Assembly (NCBI GenBank): GCA_040381035.1 | Contig: JBEIHY010000001.1 | Location: 40,834-104,833, forward strand | Direction: 5' to 3' | Length of the DNA stretch: 64,000 bases | Origin: REEB506 sp040381035 | Lineage (GTDB): Bacteria; Pseudomonadota; Alphaproteobacteria; Caulobacterales; Aquidulcibacteraceae | In this document: positions 7,641 through 16,351 of the stretch, piece after piece | How the letters are laid out: the number at the start of each line of letters is the position of its first letter | Numbering within the stretch: the first letter of the stretch is position 1 | Notes under the pieces: generated by a model | Database searches by the model: none | Told to the model about the DNA's origin: nothing | The model's input: the letters and a program-made list of their open reading frames with translations, nothing else | Translations under genes and position numbers: made by a program

Positions 7641-8726
7641 TCATTCATTGCCAAAATCCGCGCGCTTAAGGATCACCTTGCCGCCTTCGATATCGGCCAC
7701 CGGAATCGCGGGATAGCCGACGCTCATCGTCGCGCTTTCGCGCCACGCCATCACGATCATGTCGCGCAGTTCGCTGGCGCCCCCAGCGAGGCGCGCGGCG
7801 GCAAAGGCCCGCCCGGCGGCGAGCGTCTCTGGGGTTGGCGGCTCTGGCGGCGGCGGCGGGGCCTGCACGCCGGGGGCGAGCGGCGCGCCGGCGGGCTGGG
7901 GAAAGGCCGCTTTCTTCTCCAGCTCATACAGCGCCACGACCTCGCTATGGGTGGCGCTCAGATAGGCGCCGACGCGGACGCGGATCGTGCAGGCGCAATC
8001 GCGATACGGCCCGATGCGCGCAGCGACCTCAGCCGGCGCGATATTGGCCTTGACGAACGCGCCCTCAAACCGCGCATGCAAACCGCGCACGGTCTGATAG
8101 TTCATCGCATTGGGCCCAGCGCCCCAGCCGTCATAGCGACTGCTGACATGCAGCGGTTGGCTCGCATCGCCGACAAAATGGCTCCATACGCCGAGATCAC
8201 GAATGATCAGCATTTCGCGCAGCTTGCGATCTTCGCGAAACCAGCGCCGATCCGCGGCGGATTTTGCTGTGCGCATGGCGACGCCCGTCGCGCGCCAATA
8301 GGCGAAATCCTTTGCGAGCTGCTGCCAACCGTCGATCATCGCGTAAGGCAAATAGCCCTGGCGATACTGATCGAGCCCGGTTTCATTCAGTTTGGCGTCA
8401 TAGGCTGCGCGGGTTTCGGGAAGGTCGGCGATCGTGATCGCGCCGCCGACTTTGCCGGAATCATCGACATTGAGGAAATGGCCGGCGTCGCGCTCCACAC
8501 CATGCGTCAAGCCCGCCCCGCGCGAGCGATCCATTTCGCGCCCGAGCACACTGATCCGGGCGATGGTTTTGGGCTGGCGCAGAAAGGCGGGCGTTTCGGC
8601 CGGCAGCGCTCGCACCGCCTCGCCGCTGACCATCTCATGCCCATGCGCGCCCCACGCAAAAGCCGGCAGCGGCGTGAACGCAACCGACAACGCCGCCAGC
8701 GCAGGCACGCGCGAACCGACACGCAT
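7641..8726 (-). CDS. secreted S1/P1-type nuclease
   Basis: This is a periplasmic or secreted Zn-dependent nuclease/phosphatase of the S1/P1 family, 361 residues. A signal peptide ends Ala-Phe-Ala, and the mature chain then begins Trp-Gly-Ala-His-Gly-His. A mature N-terminal Trp and His6 are zinc ligands in nuclease P1. Other likely ligands are in Asp-Ala-Gly-His-Phe-Leu-Asn and in His-Phe-Val-Gly-Asp-Ala-Ser-Gln-Pro-Leu-His (the His-x3-Asp motif). The ATG at 8726 has a good AAGGAG seven bases upstream. A proline-rich linker (about residues 280-300) is inserted before the last helices, which is unusual for the family. The esterase gene lies 11 bases upstream on the same strand, so they form an operon. 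Confidence 0.85.
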   Translation of the reverse strand: MRVGSRVPALAALSVAFTPLPAFAWGAHGHEMVSGEAVRALPAETPAFLRQPKTIARISVLGREMDRSRGAGLTHGVERDAGHFLNVDDSGKVGGAITIADLPETRAAYDAKLNETGLDQYRQGYLPYAMIDGWQQLAKDFAYWRATGVAMRTAKSAADRRWFREDRKLREMLIIRDLGVWSHFVGDASQPLHVSSRYDGWGAGPNAMNYQTVRGLHARFEGAFVKANIAPAEVAARIGPYRDCACTIRVRVGAYLSATHSEVVALYELEKKAAFPQPAGAPLAPGVQAPPPPPEPPTPETLAAGRAFAAARLAGGASELRDMIVMAWRESATMSVGYPAIPVADIEGGKVILKRADFGNE

Positions 8727-8737
8727 AGGCAATCTCC

Positions 8738-10024
8738 TTACCGCGCAGGGTCTTTCATCTGCGCATCGAGAAAATCCAGCGCCATCGCCCAATCGCTGCG
8801 GCGCACCCCGTGGGGGCCGGGGCGGATGTAATAGGCCAGCGGCAGGGCCGAATTCCATGAGTCCAATCGCGCCTGGGCAAACGCCGGCCGGCCAGCCAGT
8901 TCATAGACCGGAGAGGCGCCCCGCACCGCGAGCAGCGCGCCCTGCGGGTCAGCCCAGCCGTCGCGCCGCGCCGCCGCAATCAACACCGGGCGCGGAGCGA
9001 TCAGCGCAAGCAGCTGATGCTGATCGACCGGCAGCGCGCTTTGGCGGCCGCCAAAGGTGGCGAAGTGCGGCGAAAACCAATGCGGGAAGCTCTTGGTGAT
9101 TTCGGCAATGCCTTCGCCGATTTCGTCGCGGTCGAGGCTGGCCCCGGCCGTTCCCGATTGCAGCGCGATCACCGCCGCCGGGCGCGGGTCCATGGCGGCG
9201 GCGAGTAATGCGGCCTTGCCATTGCGCGAATGGCCCCACAATGCGATCCGGCGGCTTGCAATGCGCGGATCGGCGCTGAGCGCTTCGGCGGCGGCGAGAT
9301 AGGTGTAGGCCCAGGCGGCGATGGCGCCGGTGCGCTGCTCCGGCGGGGTTGCCGGCGGCGTGAGTTTGGCGAGCTGCACGGGCGCGGTCGCTGCATCATC
9401 GGGAACCACATCGCCAGCATAAATGCTGACGACGCCGTAGCCGCGCGGCAGGATCATGTCCCAGGGCGGCGTTATGATCGCATTGCCAAAGATCGCCGTG
9501 ACGACCGGTTTCATCGCTTCATTCTGGCATTCCTTTGGCGGGCCAAAGCGCGGGCCGGCAACGCCGGCGACGCCTTCAAAAGCGAGCGCATTGCCGCAAA
9601 AATTCTGCGTCACGATCACGGGCTTGGGGCCGTCTCCCGGCGGCAGGATCAGCACCATGGAAAAGCGGATGTCTTCCTCCGCCGCGCCGATCTGAACGCT
9701 CCACTGCTCGGCGCTGGAGCCCGCCAACAGGCCTGGAATGGCCAGCGGTGCGCGGGCGGTCACCGTCACCAGGCGCGGCGCTGGAAAGCGGCCGAAGATT
9801 TCCGCCTGAAACGCTTCGCGCAAAAGCGGCGCGCGACGCGCCTGCCAATCGCTGAAGCTCGTCACCGGCGGATCAGCGCCGAACGCGCCCAATGCGGCGG
9901 GGGCGGCAACCTGCGCCCGCGGCGTCAGCGCCACATTGCGCAGCGGCCCGAACGCGCAAGCCGACAGGCCTGCCGCCGCAATCAAGAACACAACGCCAAT
10001 CGCCAGCCACCGCAGCCATTTCAT
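8738..10024 (-). CDS. CE15-like alpha/beta hydrolase lipoprotein (glucuronoyl esterase family)
   Basis: A 428-residue alpha/beta hydrolase. The N-terminus is a lipoprotein signal with lipobox Leu-Ser-Ala-Cys near residue 22. The nucleophile elbow is Gly-His-Ser-Arg-Asn-Gly-Lys, which fits the Gly-x-Ser-Arg-x-Gly-Lys pattern of carbohydrate esterase family 15. A plausible catalytic His lies in Gly-Pro-His-Gly-Val-Arg-Arg-Ser-Asp-Trp near the C-terminus. CE15 members split the ester between lignin and glucuronoxylan, but many bacterial relatives have unknown substrates, so I infer only an esterase. It is followed after 11 bases by the S1/P1 nuclease. The start at 10024 is preferred over 10054 because the signal peptide begins there. 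Confidence 0.8.
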   Translation of the reverse strand: MKWLRWLAIGVVFLIAAAGLSACAFGPLRNVALTPRAQVAAPAALGAFGADPPVTSFSDWQARRAPLLREAFQAEIFGRFPAPRLVTVTARAPLAIPGLLAGSSAEQWSVQIGAAEEDIRFSMVLILPPGDGPKPVIVTQNFCGNALAFEGVAGVAGPRFGPPKECQNEAMKPVVTAIFGNAIITPPWDMILPRGYGVVSIYAGDVVPDDAATAPVQLAKLTPPATPPEQRTGAIAAWAYTYLAAAEALSADPRIASRRIALWGHSRNGKAALLAAAMDPRPAAVIALQSGTAGASLDRDEIGEGIAEITKSFPHWFSPHFATFGGRQSALPVDQHQLLALIAPRPVLIAAARRDGWADPQGALLAVRGASPVYELAGRPAFAQARLDSWNSALPLAYYIRPGPHGVRRSDWAMALDFLDAQMKDPAR

Positions 10025-10080
10025 GAGCACACCCCCGCAGCGCCCATAAACCATGCCGCCGCGGCGGCGTCGAGATCCGC

Positions 10081-12618
10081 TTAAGCGGCCGGCGCGGTGC
10101 GCCAGTCGCCGATGCCATGATAGCGCCGGATAGTGCTCCCGCCATCGGCAATCGAATGCAACCGCACCCAGCCATTGTTGAGCAGATCGGCCACGCCCTG
10201 ATGCTTAGCGATGACGCCATCCATCGCGGCCTCGCCGGCCTCGATGAAGACATTCAGACGATGCGGCTCGTGGATATAGTTCACGCCGTCATGCACCGAT
10301 TGCCACGGCAGGCCGACGCGCAGATCGCCAGCATTGCCTTCCAGCACGCCCAGCTGGCCAACGACATTGTGCAGCACCTTATTGCCGGAGCCGAACGCGG
10401 CGTTGTTCACGGTCGAGCCGTAATATTGCAGATTGATCCAACTCGCCACGACCATCGGGGCGGTCATGATCAGTTCGAGCACGCCAAGGCTGGTGTCCTG
10501 AGCGTGATCATAATCATGCAGGAAGCTGCGCCCCTTCAGCTCCAGCCCGCGGGTGCGGGCCCGCGGCGCGGCGATGAAGGCGGCGTTGCCGGCGAGGCCC
10601 CATTCCGGGCGGACCTGCGACCAGTCGCGCGCGCGGTCGAGCACCTTGTCGGTGATCGCCATGTCGTCCTTAAGGCCGAGCAGCGCGGAGCGCTCCAATC
10701 GCGACAGTTCACCTGCCTGGGCGAGCCATTGGCGCAGCTGCGCCAGATCTTGCGACAGTTCCGCCGGCACGTCTTCCGGGTTGTAGAGCGTCACTTCGTC
10801 GGTGGTCGTGTCATGCAGCGCGCCAAGGAACCAGGTGTCGGCCGGCACCGGAATGCCGCGCTCCGCCAGGCCCAGACGCACGCCAGGATCATTGAGGATT
10901 GCTGCGGCCACGCGGGCGTTGGCTTCCCCCGTATGGCCCCCGCACGCGCCGCAATCCAGGCCCGAAGCATGCGGGTTGTTGACCGTCGTGGAGCCATGGC
11001 CGGCAAGAACGACGAGCCGCGCGAACGGCCCAGTCATCGACATCGCCTTCAACACCGCTTCGGCCATGTCGACGCGCTGTTTCGGCGTGAAGCCGGTGGC
11101 GCGGCCGTCAATCTCGCGCGTTTCCAGGCGCGGGCCGATGCGGCTGAGAATATCGCTGTCAAACCCGTCGCGCATGGGATCGGCGACGGGGCGCGTGGCA
11201 TGCAGGCTGTCGGAGATGATCTTGCCGGCAAAGCCAAGCCCGATGGTCTCCACAAAGCTGAACGACGACACCGCCGAGAGCTTGAACGACTTCCACGCTT
11301 TGCCCGCGCGCCGACGCATCAGGCGCAGGCCCAGTACTTCGGTTTCTTCCTCAACGCCGGCGCCTTTCACCGCTTCGCACACCGTGAAAGCCGGCGTCAG
11401 CAGAACCGGGCATTGCGCCCCGCCCTTTTGCTGGCCAATCGGAACATATTCGATCGGGAAGCCGAAGAAGCCGGCAAAGCCAACCGTTTCCGCGCCCGGA
11501 TTGACCGTCTCCAGCGCGCGGCGGAAATACTCAGACCGCACATCGATGCAGAACGCCGCCTGCAGTTTCGGCCGACCGATCTTGGCGCCCGGCGCGATTT
11601 TCACATTGGCCTGAAGCCGGCCAACCAGCCGGCGGCGATAGCTGGCTTCATAGGCTTCCTGCAGCACCGCATCGATCGCCAGTCGCGGATCAAGGCCCAT
11701 TTGGGCGTCGACCGGCAGGCGGCGGGCTTCGGCCATCGCGTCGGCCCATGCCTGTTTCAAGGCGGCGTCCTGGCGGGCGGCGAATAGTCCGTATCCCCAT
11801 ACAATTCGGATCGCGAGCAGGTCGATCATCAGATCGCTGCTGCGGCCGTAAAGCTCTTCTTCCCAGACGAGGTAGCGGGCATAGGCCGCCCAGCCGCCGA
11901 TATCGAACAACGCCCGGTGGAGATAATCTTCCACCGCGCGCGGCGGGATGGCGAGGCGCTCAACCACTTCGGCGATCGCGGCGACTGGATCTGCCGGCAT
12001 GGCGAGCACCGATTTGCGGAAGTTCTTGACGCCCATCATTTCAGGATTGAGGTCGTGGCGGGCGCCCGCGCGCCAGGCGGCGTAAAGCTTGTCGCCACGC
12101 AGCGGCATTTTCCAGCTGGCCTGGCCGGCGTCAAAATACGCCGCGCAGAAGCGGGCGATTTCTTCGATCATGAAGGCAACGCGGCTGGCCTGGCGGTTGC
12201 CGCCTTCCACGCGGTCAAGCACTTCGGCCACTGTCGCCACCACAGAAGGCGCAGCCCCGGGCGCAGCGTCGATCTGCGCGGCGGCCTTCAAGGCGCCAAC
12301 AGAAGCCGGCAGTCCCGGCAGATGGGCAAGCGCTTTCAGCGCTTCGGCCATGCCTTCATCGCTGATCTCGCCCTTGTCGATCGCATCGCGATAAAAGGTG
12401 CGCGGCATCAGCATGCGGGTCTTGGCGACGCGCTCGAAGGTGGCGCAAGTTTGCTCGAATGTTTGGCCGGTGAAGCCGAGGAACGGGTTGACCGCCACGA
12501 AGTGCTTGAGCGGCCAGAGCGGCGCGATCTTGCGGGTTGCCGCGTGGGCCAGGCCGGCGATCTGGGCACGGGAATTATCCGTGTTCGGAGTGGTTTTGAA
12601 AGCGAGAGCTGCAGACAT
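10081..12618 (-). CDS. dabA: inorganic carbon transporter subunit DabA (DUF2309/UPF0753)
   Basis: DabA is the cytoplasmic, carbonic-anhydrase-like subunit of the DAB bicarbonate/CO2 accumulation complex. The product (about 845 residues) has the usual length. The beta-carbonic-anhydrase-type zinc residues are seen as Cys-Ile-Asp-Val-Arg-Ser-Glu (Cys and Asp) and further on Gly-His-Gly-Ser followed by Asp-Cys-Gly-Ala-Cys-Gly-Gly (His and Cys). The opening Lys-His-Phe-Val-Ala-Val-Asn-Pro is also typical. I chose the ATG at 12618 because GGAG is 8 bases upstream; the ATG at 12645 has no ribosome binding site. It directly follows dabB. The pair works as one unit, DabB supplying the ion-coupled membrane part. 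Confidence 0.93.
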   Translation of the reverse strand: MSAALAFKTTPNTDNSRAQIAGLAHAATRKIAPLWPLKHFVAVNPFLGFTGQTFEQTCATFERVAKTRMLMPRTFYRDAIDKGEISDEGMAEALKALAHLPGLPASVGALKAAAQIDAAPGAAPSVVATVAEVLDRVEGGNRQASRVAFMIEEIARFCAAYFDAGQASWKMPLRGDKLYAAWRAGARHDLNPEMMGVKNFRKSVLAMPADPVAAIAEVVERLAIPPRAVEDYLHRALFDIGGWAAYARYLVWEEELYGRSSDLMIDLLAIRIVWGYGLFAARQDAALKQAWADAMAEARRLPVDAQMGLDPRLAIDAVLQEAYEASYRRRLVGRLQANVKIAPGAKIGRPKLQAAFCIDVRSEYFRRALETVNPGAETVGFAGFFGFPIEYVPIGQQKGGAQCPVLLTPAFTVCEAVKGAGVEEETEVLGLRLMRRRAGKAWKSFKLSAVSSFSFVETIGLGFAGKIISDSLHATRPVADPMRDGFDSDILSRIGPRLETREIDGRATGFTPKQRVDMAEAVLKAMSMTGPFARLVVLAGHGSTTVNNPHASGLDCGACGGHTGEANARVAAAILNDPGVRLGLAERGIPVPADTWFLGALHDTTTDEVTLYNPEDVPAELSQDLAQLRQWLAQAGELSRLERSALLGLKDDMAITDKVLDRARDWSQVRPEWGLAGNAAFIAAPRARTRGLELKGRSFLHDYDHAQDTSLGVLELIMTAPMVVASWINLQYYGSTVNNAAFGSGNKVLHNVVGQLGVLEGNAGDLRVGLPWQSVHDGVNYIHEPHRLNVFIEAGEAAMDGVIAKHQGVADLLNNGWVRLHSIADGGSTIRRYHGIGDWRTAPAA

Positions 12619-12648
12619 ATCGGTGTCTCCGGATTGAGTGGTCATGGG

Positions 12649-14226
12649 TCAGCGCGCGCTCTTGGCGGCCAGCGGCCATAGCGCAAAGATCCAGCGATTG
12701 ATGATCGTGTTGAGATAGAAGCCGTTGGCGACATGGGCGTGAACGCCTTGCCAGAAGGCATTGAGCGTGCCGCGCTGCATGAAGCTCTGGAACAAGGTGA
12801 GCGCGGCAAACGCCGCCACCACCAGGCCAAGCGCCACTGCGGCAAACGGCGTATCCAGGCCTTGGGTTGCCGGCAGAGCGCCGGCCGTCACCGCTTCCGC
12901 CCCGATCTGCAGACCGATCCAGGCGAGCGCAACCCCAATCGCCAGTGCGATCGTGCGGCCAATGACATAGGCGTTCGGCCGCTCGTCTATCGCGTTGGCG
13001 ACGAAGTGGACAAGGCCCATCATCAGGATCGCGCCGAGGACGAAGACGCCCGGCTTGTCGGCGATGGTGACGCCAAACAGGCGCGCCGCGGCCAGGCCAA
13101 TCGCGAACACCAGCAGGATCGCCATCAGCACGCGCGCCGGGTGCGGCTGGCCGCCGGGCGAGGGCGTCCAGGAGGTGCGCGCCAGATCGATCACGCTGCC
13201 AGAGCTCAAGAAGGCGTGCGCCTTGTAGAGCGAGTGCGCCACGATATGCAGCAGGGCGGCCGCGAACGCGCCGAGGCCGCATTGCAACATCATGAAGCCC
13301 ATCTGCGCGACCGTGGACCAAGCGAGCGCGCCCTTCACCGAGGTCTGCGTCAGCATCACGATTGAGGCGACGATGGCAGTTGCCCCGCCCGCCACAATCA
13401 GCAAAGGCAAAGCCGCGCCCGACAGCAGCACGACATCGGCCAATCGTAACACCAGAAAGCCGCCGGCATTGATGATGCCCGCATGCAACAGCGCCGAAAC
13501 CGGCGTGGGCGTCTCCATCACTTCAATCAGCCAGCCATGCAGCGGCAGCTGGGCGGAAGCAAGCAGCGCCGCGATCACGATCAGAACGCCCGCCGCGTTG
13601 AGGCTCGGCGCGATTTCGCCGGCGGCGAGCGCCACTTTGGCTTGGCTCAAAAGCGACGCGATATCGAGCGTGCCGAAGGCTTGATACAGCAGATAGGCCG
13701 CCCCGATAAGGGCTGCTTCGCTCAAGCGGCTGGCGATGAATTTCTTGCGCGCAGCGAGTTTGGCGTTTTGCCGCTCAGCGTAAAACAGCAGCAGCTGATT
13801 GAGGCCGATATTGGTGACGATCAAGGCCACGATCGTCAGCGCCAGATTGCCCGACACGATCAGCGTCAACACCGCCGCCAGCGTGATCGCCAGCCAGCGC
13901 ATGAAACGGTTCTGGCCGGAATCGCCATCGAGATAGGCGCGGCTGTAGCGCAGCACCACAACCCCGATGAACGACACCAGCACGACCATGATCGCCGACA
14001 AGGCATCGATCCGCAAGCTCGCGCCGACGCCATTCTGACCGATCGTGGCAGTGGTCCAGGGGCCATAGACGGCCAACCCCGCGGCCGTGGCGAGTGCAAT
14101 CAGGAAAGCGATGACGCCAGCGGACGCGACTTGGTCGCGATAGGCTTTGGCTGGCCCGCCGGTGGCGGCGACCAGAAGCAGCAGCAGCGGGCCAAGCAAG
14201 GCCAGCCAGGAAGCAAAATCAGACAT
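12649..14226 (-). CDS. dabB: inorganic carbon transporter membrane subunit DabB (NuoL-like)
   Basis: DabB is a polytopic membrane protein related to NADH dehydrogenase subunit L and Mrp antiporter subunits; it is thought to couple cation flow to DabA. The 525 residues hold about 14 hydrophobic segments. The antiporter-core pattern is visible: a Lys-containing helix before Pro-Leu-His-Gly-Trp-Leu, then Glu-Thr-Pro-Thr-Pro-Val-Ser-Ala-Leu-Leu-His-Ala-Gly and Ala-His-Ser-Leu-Tyr-Lys-Ala. It is not part of a complex I operon here; its partner dabA follows after a short gap, and a LysR gene is divergent. Confidence 0.92.
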   Translation of the reverse strand: MSDFASWLALLGPLLLLLVAATGGPAKAYRDQVASAGVIAFLIALATAAGLAVYGPWTTATIGQNGVGASLRIDALSAIMVVLVSFIGVVVLRYSRAYLDGDSGQNRFMRWLAITLAAVLTLIVSGNLALTIVALIVTNIGLNQLLLFYAERQNAKLAARKKFIASRLSEAALIGAAYLLYQAFGTLDIASLLSQAKVALAAGEIAPSLNAAGVLIVIAALLASAQLPLHGWLIEVMETPTPVSALLHAGIINAGGFLVLRLADVVLLSGAALPLLIVAGGATAIVASIVMLTQTSVKGALAWSTVAQMGFMMLQCGLGAFAAALLHIVAHSLYKAHAFLSSGSVIDLARTSWTPSPGGQPHPARVLMAILLVFAIGLAAARLFGVTIADKPGVFVLGAILMMGLVHFVANAIDERPNAYVIGRTIALAIGVALAWIGLQIGAEAVTAGALPATQGLDTPFAAVALGLVVAAFAALTLFQSFMQRGTLNAFWQGVHAHVANGFYLNTIINRWIFALWPLAAKSAR

Positions 14227-14279
14227 GTACGCCTCATGGTTGTGTAACGACCTGGGGCTTCTCTAGGCTGACTTATGCG

Positions 14280-14327
14280 TTGAGAAAATTTCAATGATAA
14301 GATAGGATCGTTCTGATATACAGAACG
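14280..14327. promoter_or_regulatory. probable LysR operator between dabB and its divergent regulator
   Basis: The 122-base divergent intergenic region holds two inverted repeats. One at 14309-14327 has perfect 7-base arms (CGTTCTG and CAGAACG) around ATATA. The other at 14280-14294 is TTGA/TCAA centred on an A-rich core and fits the LysR T-N11-A box. Both are placed where a LysR protein could control dabBA and itself. The assignment is inferred from position and symmetry. Confidence 0.5.
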
Positions 14328-14348
14328 AATCCACTCGTCGGCCACCCT

Positions 14349-15233
14349 ATGCCGCAATTGAACTATCACCATCTGCGCTACTTCCGCGCCGTGGCCGTTG
14401 CCGGCAGCTTGAACGAGGCGGCGCGGACCCTGAATGTCTCGGCGTCGTCCTTGTCAGTGCAGCTCAAGGCGCTGGAAGGCCAGCTTGGCCAGCCGCTGTT
14501 TGCGCGCACCGGCCGCAATCTGACTCTCACCGAAGCCGGGCGGATCGCGCTTGCTTACGCCGACACGGTGTTCCAGTCCGGCGAGGCGCTGATCAATACC
14601 TTGCACGGGCGCGGCGCCGAAAACCGCCCACGCCTTGCGGTGGGATCGGCCGCCACTCTGTCGCGCAATTTCCAGCTCGAATTGTTGAGCCCGCTGATCC
14701 GGCGTAGCGATGTGGAGCTGTCGATCACTGCCGGGCCGCTGCCCGATCTCTTAGCGCAGTTGACGCTGCAAACGCTCGATCTGGTATTGTCGAACCAGCC
14801 GGCGGCGCGCGATGATGATCCGTTGCTGCGCAACACGCTGGCGGCGACCCAAGCCGTCATCATCGTTTCGCGCGCCGACAGTTCCATTCAAAGCCTGAAC
14901 TTCCCGCACGATCTGGCGCGGCTGCCGATTGTGCTGCCGGGCCGGGCCAGCGGCATTCGCGCCGGCTTCCAGCAGCTGATGGACGCCGCCGGCATTGCGC
15001 CGCGCATTCATGCCGAAGTCGACGATATGGCGATGCTGCGGCTTGTTGCGCGCGAAACCGATGCGGTGACGCTGACGCCGCGGGTGGTGATCGCGGGGGA
15101 ACTGAATTCCGGCATCTTGGTTGAGCGGTGCATTGTGCCCAATCTCGAAGAGGCGTTCTATATCATCACCCGGGAGCGGCGGTTCCCCAATCCGCTGGTG
15201 GCGCCCTTGCTGGCCGGCGCCGCTGCGCCCTAG
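14349..15233 (+). CDS. LysR-family regulator, NhaR-like, likely controlling dabBA
   Basis: A 294-residue LysR-type regulator. The winged-helix part opens Leu-Asn-Tyr-His-His-Leu-Arg-Tyr-Phe and has the helix-turn-helix Gly-Ser-Leu-Asn-Glu-Ala-Ala-Arg-Thr-Leu-Asn-Val-Ser, followed by the long linker helix with Leu-Thr-Glu-Ala-Gly-Arg-Ile-Ala-Leu. This N-terminus is closest in character to NhaR. The rest is the ligand-binding domain. It is divergent from dabB with inverted repeats between, the classical arrangement for a LysR protein and its target. The inducer is unknown. Its stop overlaps the stop of the convergent lipoprotein pseudogene in a CTAG. Confidence 0.9.
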   Translation: MPQLNYHHLRYFRAVAVAGSLNEAARTLNVSASSLSVQLKALEGQLGQPLFARTGRNLTLTEAGRIALAYADTVFQSGEALINTLHGRGAENRPRLAVGSAATLSRNFQLELLSPLIRRSDVELSITAGPLPDLLAQLTLQTLDLVLSNQPAARDDDPLLRNTLAATQAVIIVSRADSSIQSLNFPHDLARLPIVLPGRASGIRAGFQQLMDAAGIAPRIHAEVDDMAMLRLVARETDAVTLTPRVVIAGELNSGILVERCIVPNLEEAFYIITRERRFPNPLVAPLLAGAAAP

Positions 15234-15697
15234 GGCCGGAACCGTAAGGCTTCGCACCGCAAAGACGGATCCGGCGCGGCGGCGTTGGCGCCGCGATAGC
15301 CGACCAGCGTGATCGCGCCTTCGCCATCGACCTGCTTCAGCACAAATGCAGGCGCGCCATCTCGGCACAGGCCGTTGCGATCGTTGGCGGCGCGCTTGTC
15401 GACTGTCACCGGGTGCAAGACCCAATCGCCGACAAGGCCGAGAGGCGCCGGCGAGCCGGGCGGCGGGGCGGCGCTCAGTTGGAGCCGAATTTCGGCTGTG
15501 CTGATTGAGCTGTCATCGACAAACACGCTGAGCACGACCCGATCTTAAGAGATCAAGGCGGGAGCTGGATCGCCGGGCGTTGGCTTGCGCTCCAAGGTGT
15601 AATCTCGATCAGCGTTGGGCGCGGCGGCGGGCGAAGCCGGCGGGGCGCACGCGCTCAGCCCCGCAACGACGACAAGAGCGAAGATGGATTGCTTCAA
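15230..15697 (-). pseudogene. small lipoprotein gene interrupted by an in-frame TAA
   Basis: From a TTG at 15697 the frame encodes a lipoprotein signal (Lys-Gln-Ser-Ile-Phe-Ala-Leu-Val-Val, lipobox Leu-Ser-Ala-Cys) and a proline-rich stretch ending Ala-Leu-Ile-Ser, then TAA at 15545-15547. The same frame then runs on for more than 100 codons to a stop at 15230-15232, encoding a compositionally normal domain (Gly-Asp-Trp-Val-Leu-His-Pro-Val-Thr and a C-terminal Cys). Two separate small genes are possible, the second from a GTG at 15535, but the second part has no ribosome binding site or signal peptide. A single lipoprotein of about 155 residues broken by one substitution is the better reading. 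Function unknown. Confidence 0.6.
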
Positions 15698-15787
15698 GGC
15701 GATCTCTTTTCGCGACTTTCGGCGCAGTCCGCCACAGTGGCGTTGGCGCGCGCGCCAGTCTACACTGCACCGAACGCGGAGTAATCC

Positions 15788-16336
15788 ATGGACGTCAGCC
15801 AAATCCCGCCCGGCCGCAATCCGCCGGAGGAAGTCAATGCCTGCATCGAGATCCCCCAGGGCGGCATGCCGGTGAAATACGAACTCGACAAGCGCTCCGG
15901 CGCCTTGTTCGTGGATCGCTTCCTGCACACCTCGATGATCTATCCGGCCAATTACGGCTTCATCCCCAATACGCTGGGCGAAGACGGCGACCCGATCGAT
16001 ATACTGGTCGTGACCCCCACTCCAGTGACGCCCGGCGCCATCATCCGCGCGCGGCCCGTGGGCGTGCTGCTGATGGCCGACGAAAAGGGCAATGACGAAA
16101 AGGTGCTGAGCGTGCCAATCGACAAGCTCAATCCGTTCTACACCAATGTCCGCACCCATCTCGATCTGCCGCCGCTGCTGATCGAACAGATCGCCCACTT
16201 CTTCGCCCACTACAAAGACCTGGAGCCCGGTAAAACCTCCACCAAGGGCGAATGGGCCGGCCCCGACCCGGCGCATGTGAAAATCATGGAAGCGATCGGG
16301 CGCTACCAAGCGAAGTGGCGCACGGGCGAAGCGTAA
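15788..16336 (+). CDS. ppa: inorganic pyrophosphatase (soluble, type I)
   Basis: The product hydrolyses pyrophosphate to two phosphates in the cytoplasm, driving biosynthetic reactions. At 182 residues it has the bacterial type I length. The metal-binding signature Asp-Gly-Asp-Pro-Ile-Asp is visible, with the upstream Lys-Tyr-Glu-Leu-Asp-Lys and Phe-Ile-Pro-Asn-Thr-Leu segments and the later Asp-Glu-Lys-Gly-Asn-Asp-Glu-Lys loop. It ends in a TAA stop, which shows that TAA is a real stop codon in this genome. Confidence 0.97.
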   Translation: MDVSQIPPGRNPPEEVNACIEIPQGGMPVKYELDKRSGALFVDRFLHTSMIYPANYGFIPNTLGEDGDPIDILVVTPTPVTPGAIIRARPVGVLLMADEKGNDEKVLSVPIDKLNPFYTNVRTHLDLPPLLIEQIAHFFAHYKDLEPGKTSTKGEWAGPDPAHVKIMEAIGRYQAKWRTGEA

Positions 16337-16351
16337 AGCGGCGCGCGGCGC

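Noticed and set aside
6405..8831. An 808-codon open frame on the plus strand
   Set aside because: It lies antisense to guaA and the S1/P1 nuclease, both of which have clear family motifs; no recognisable domain in the long frame.
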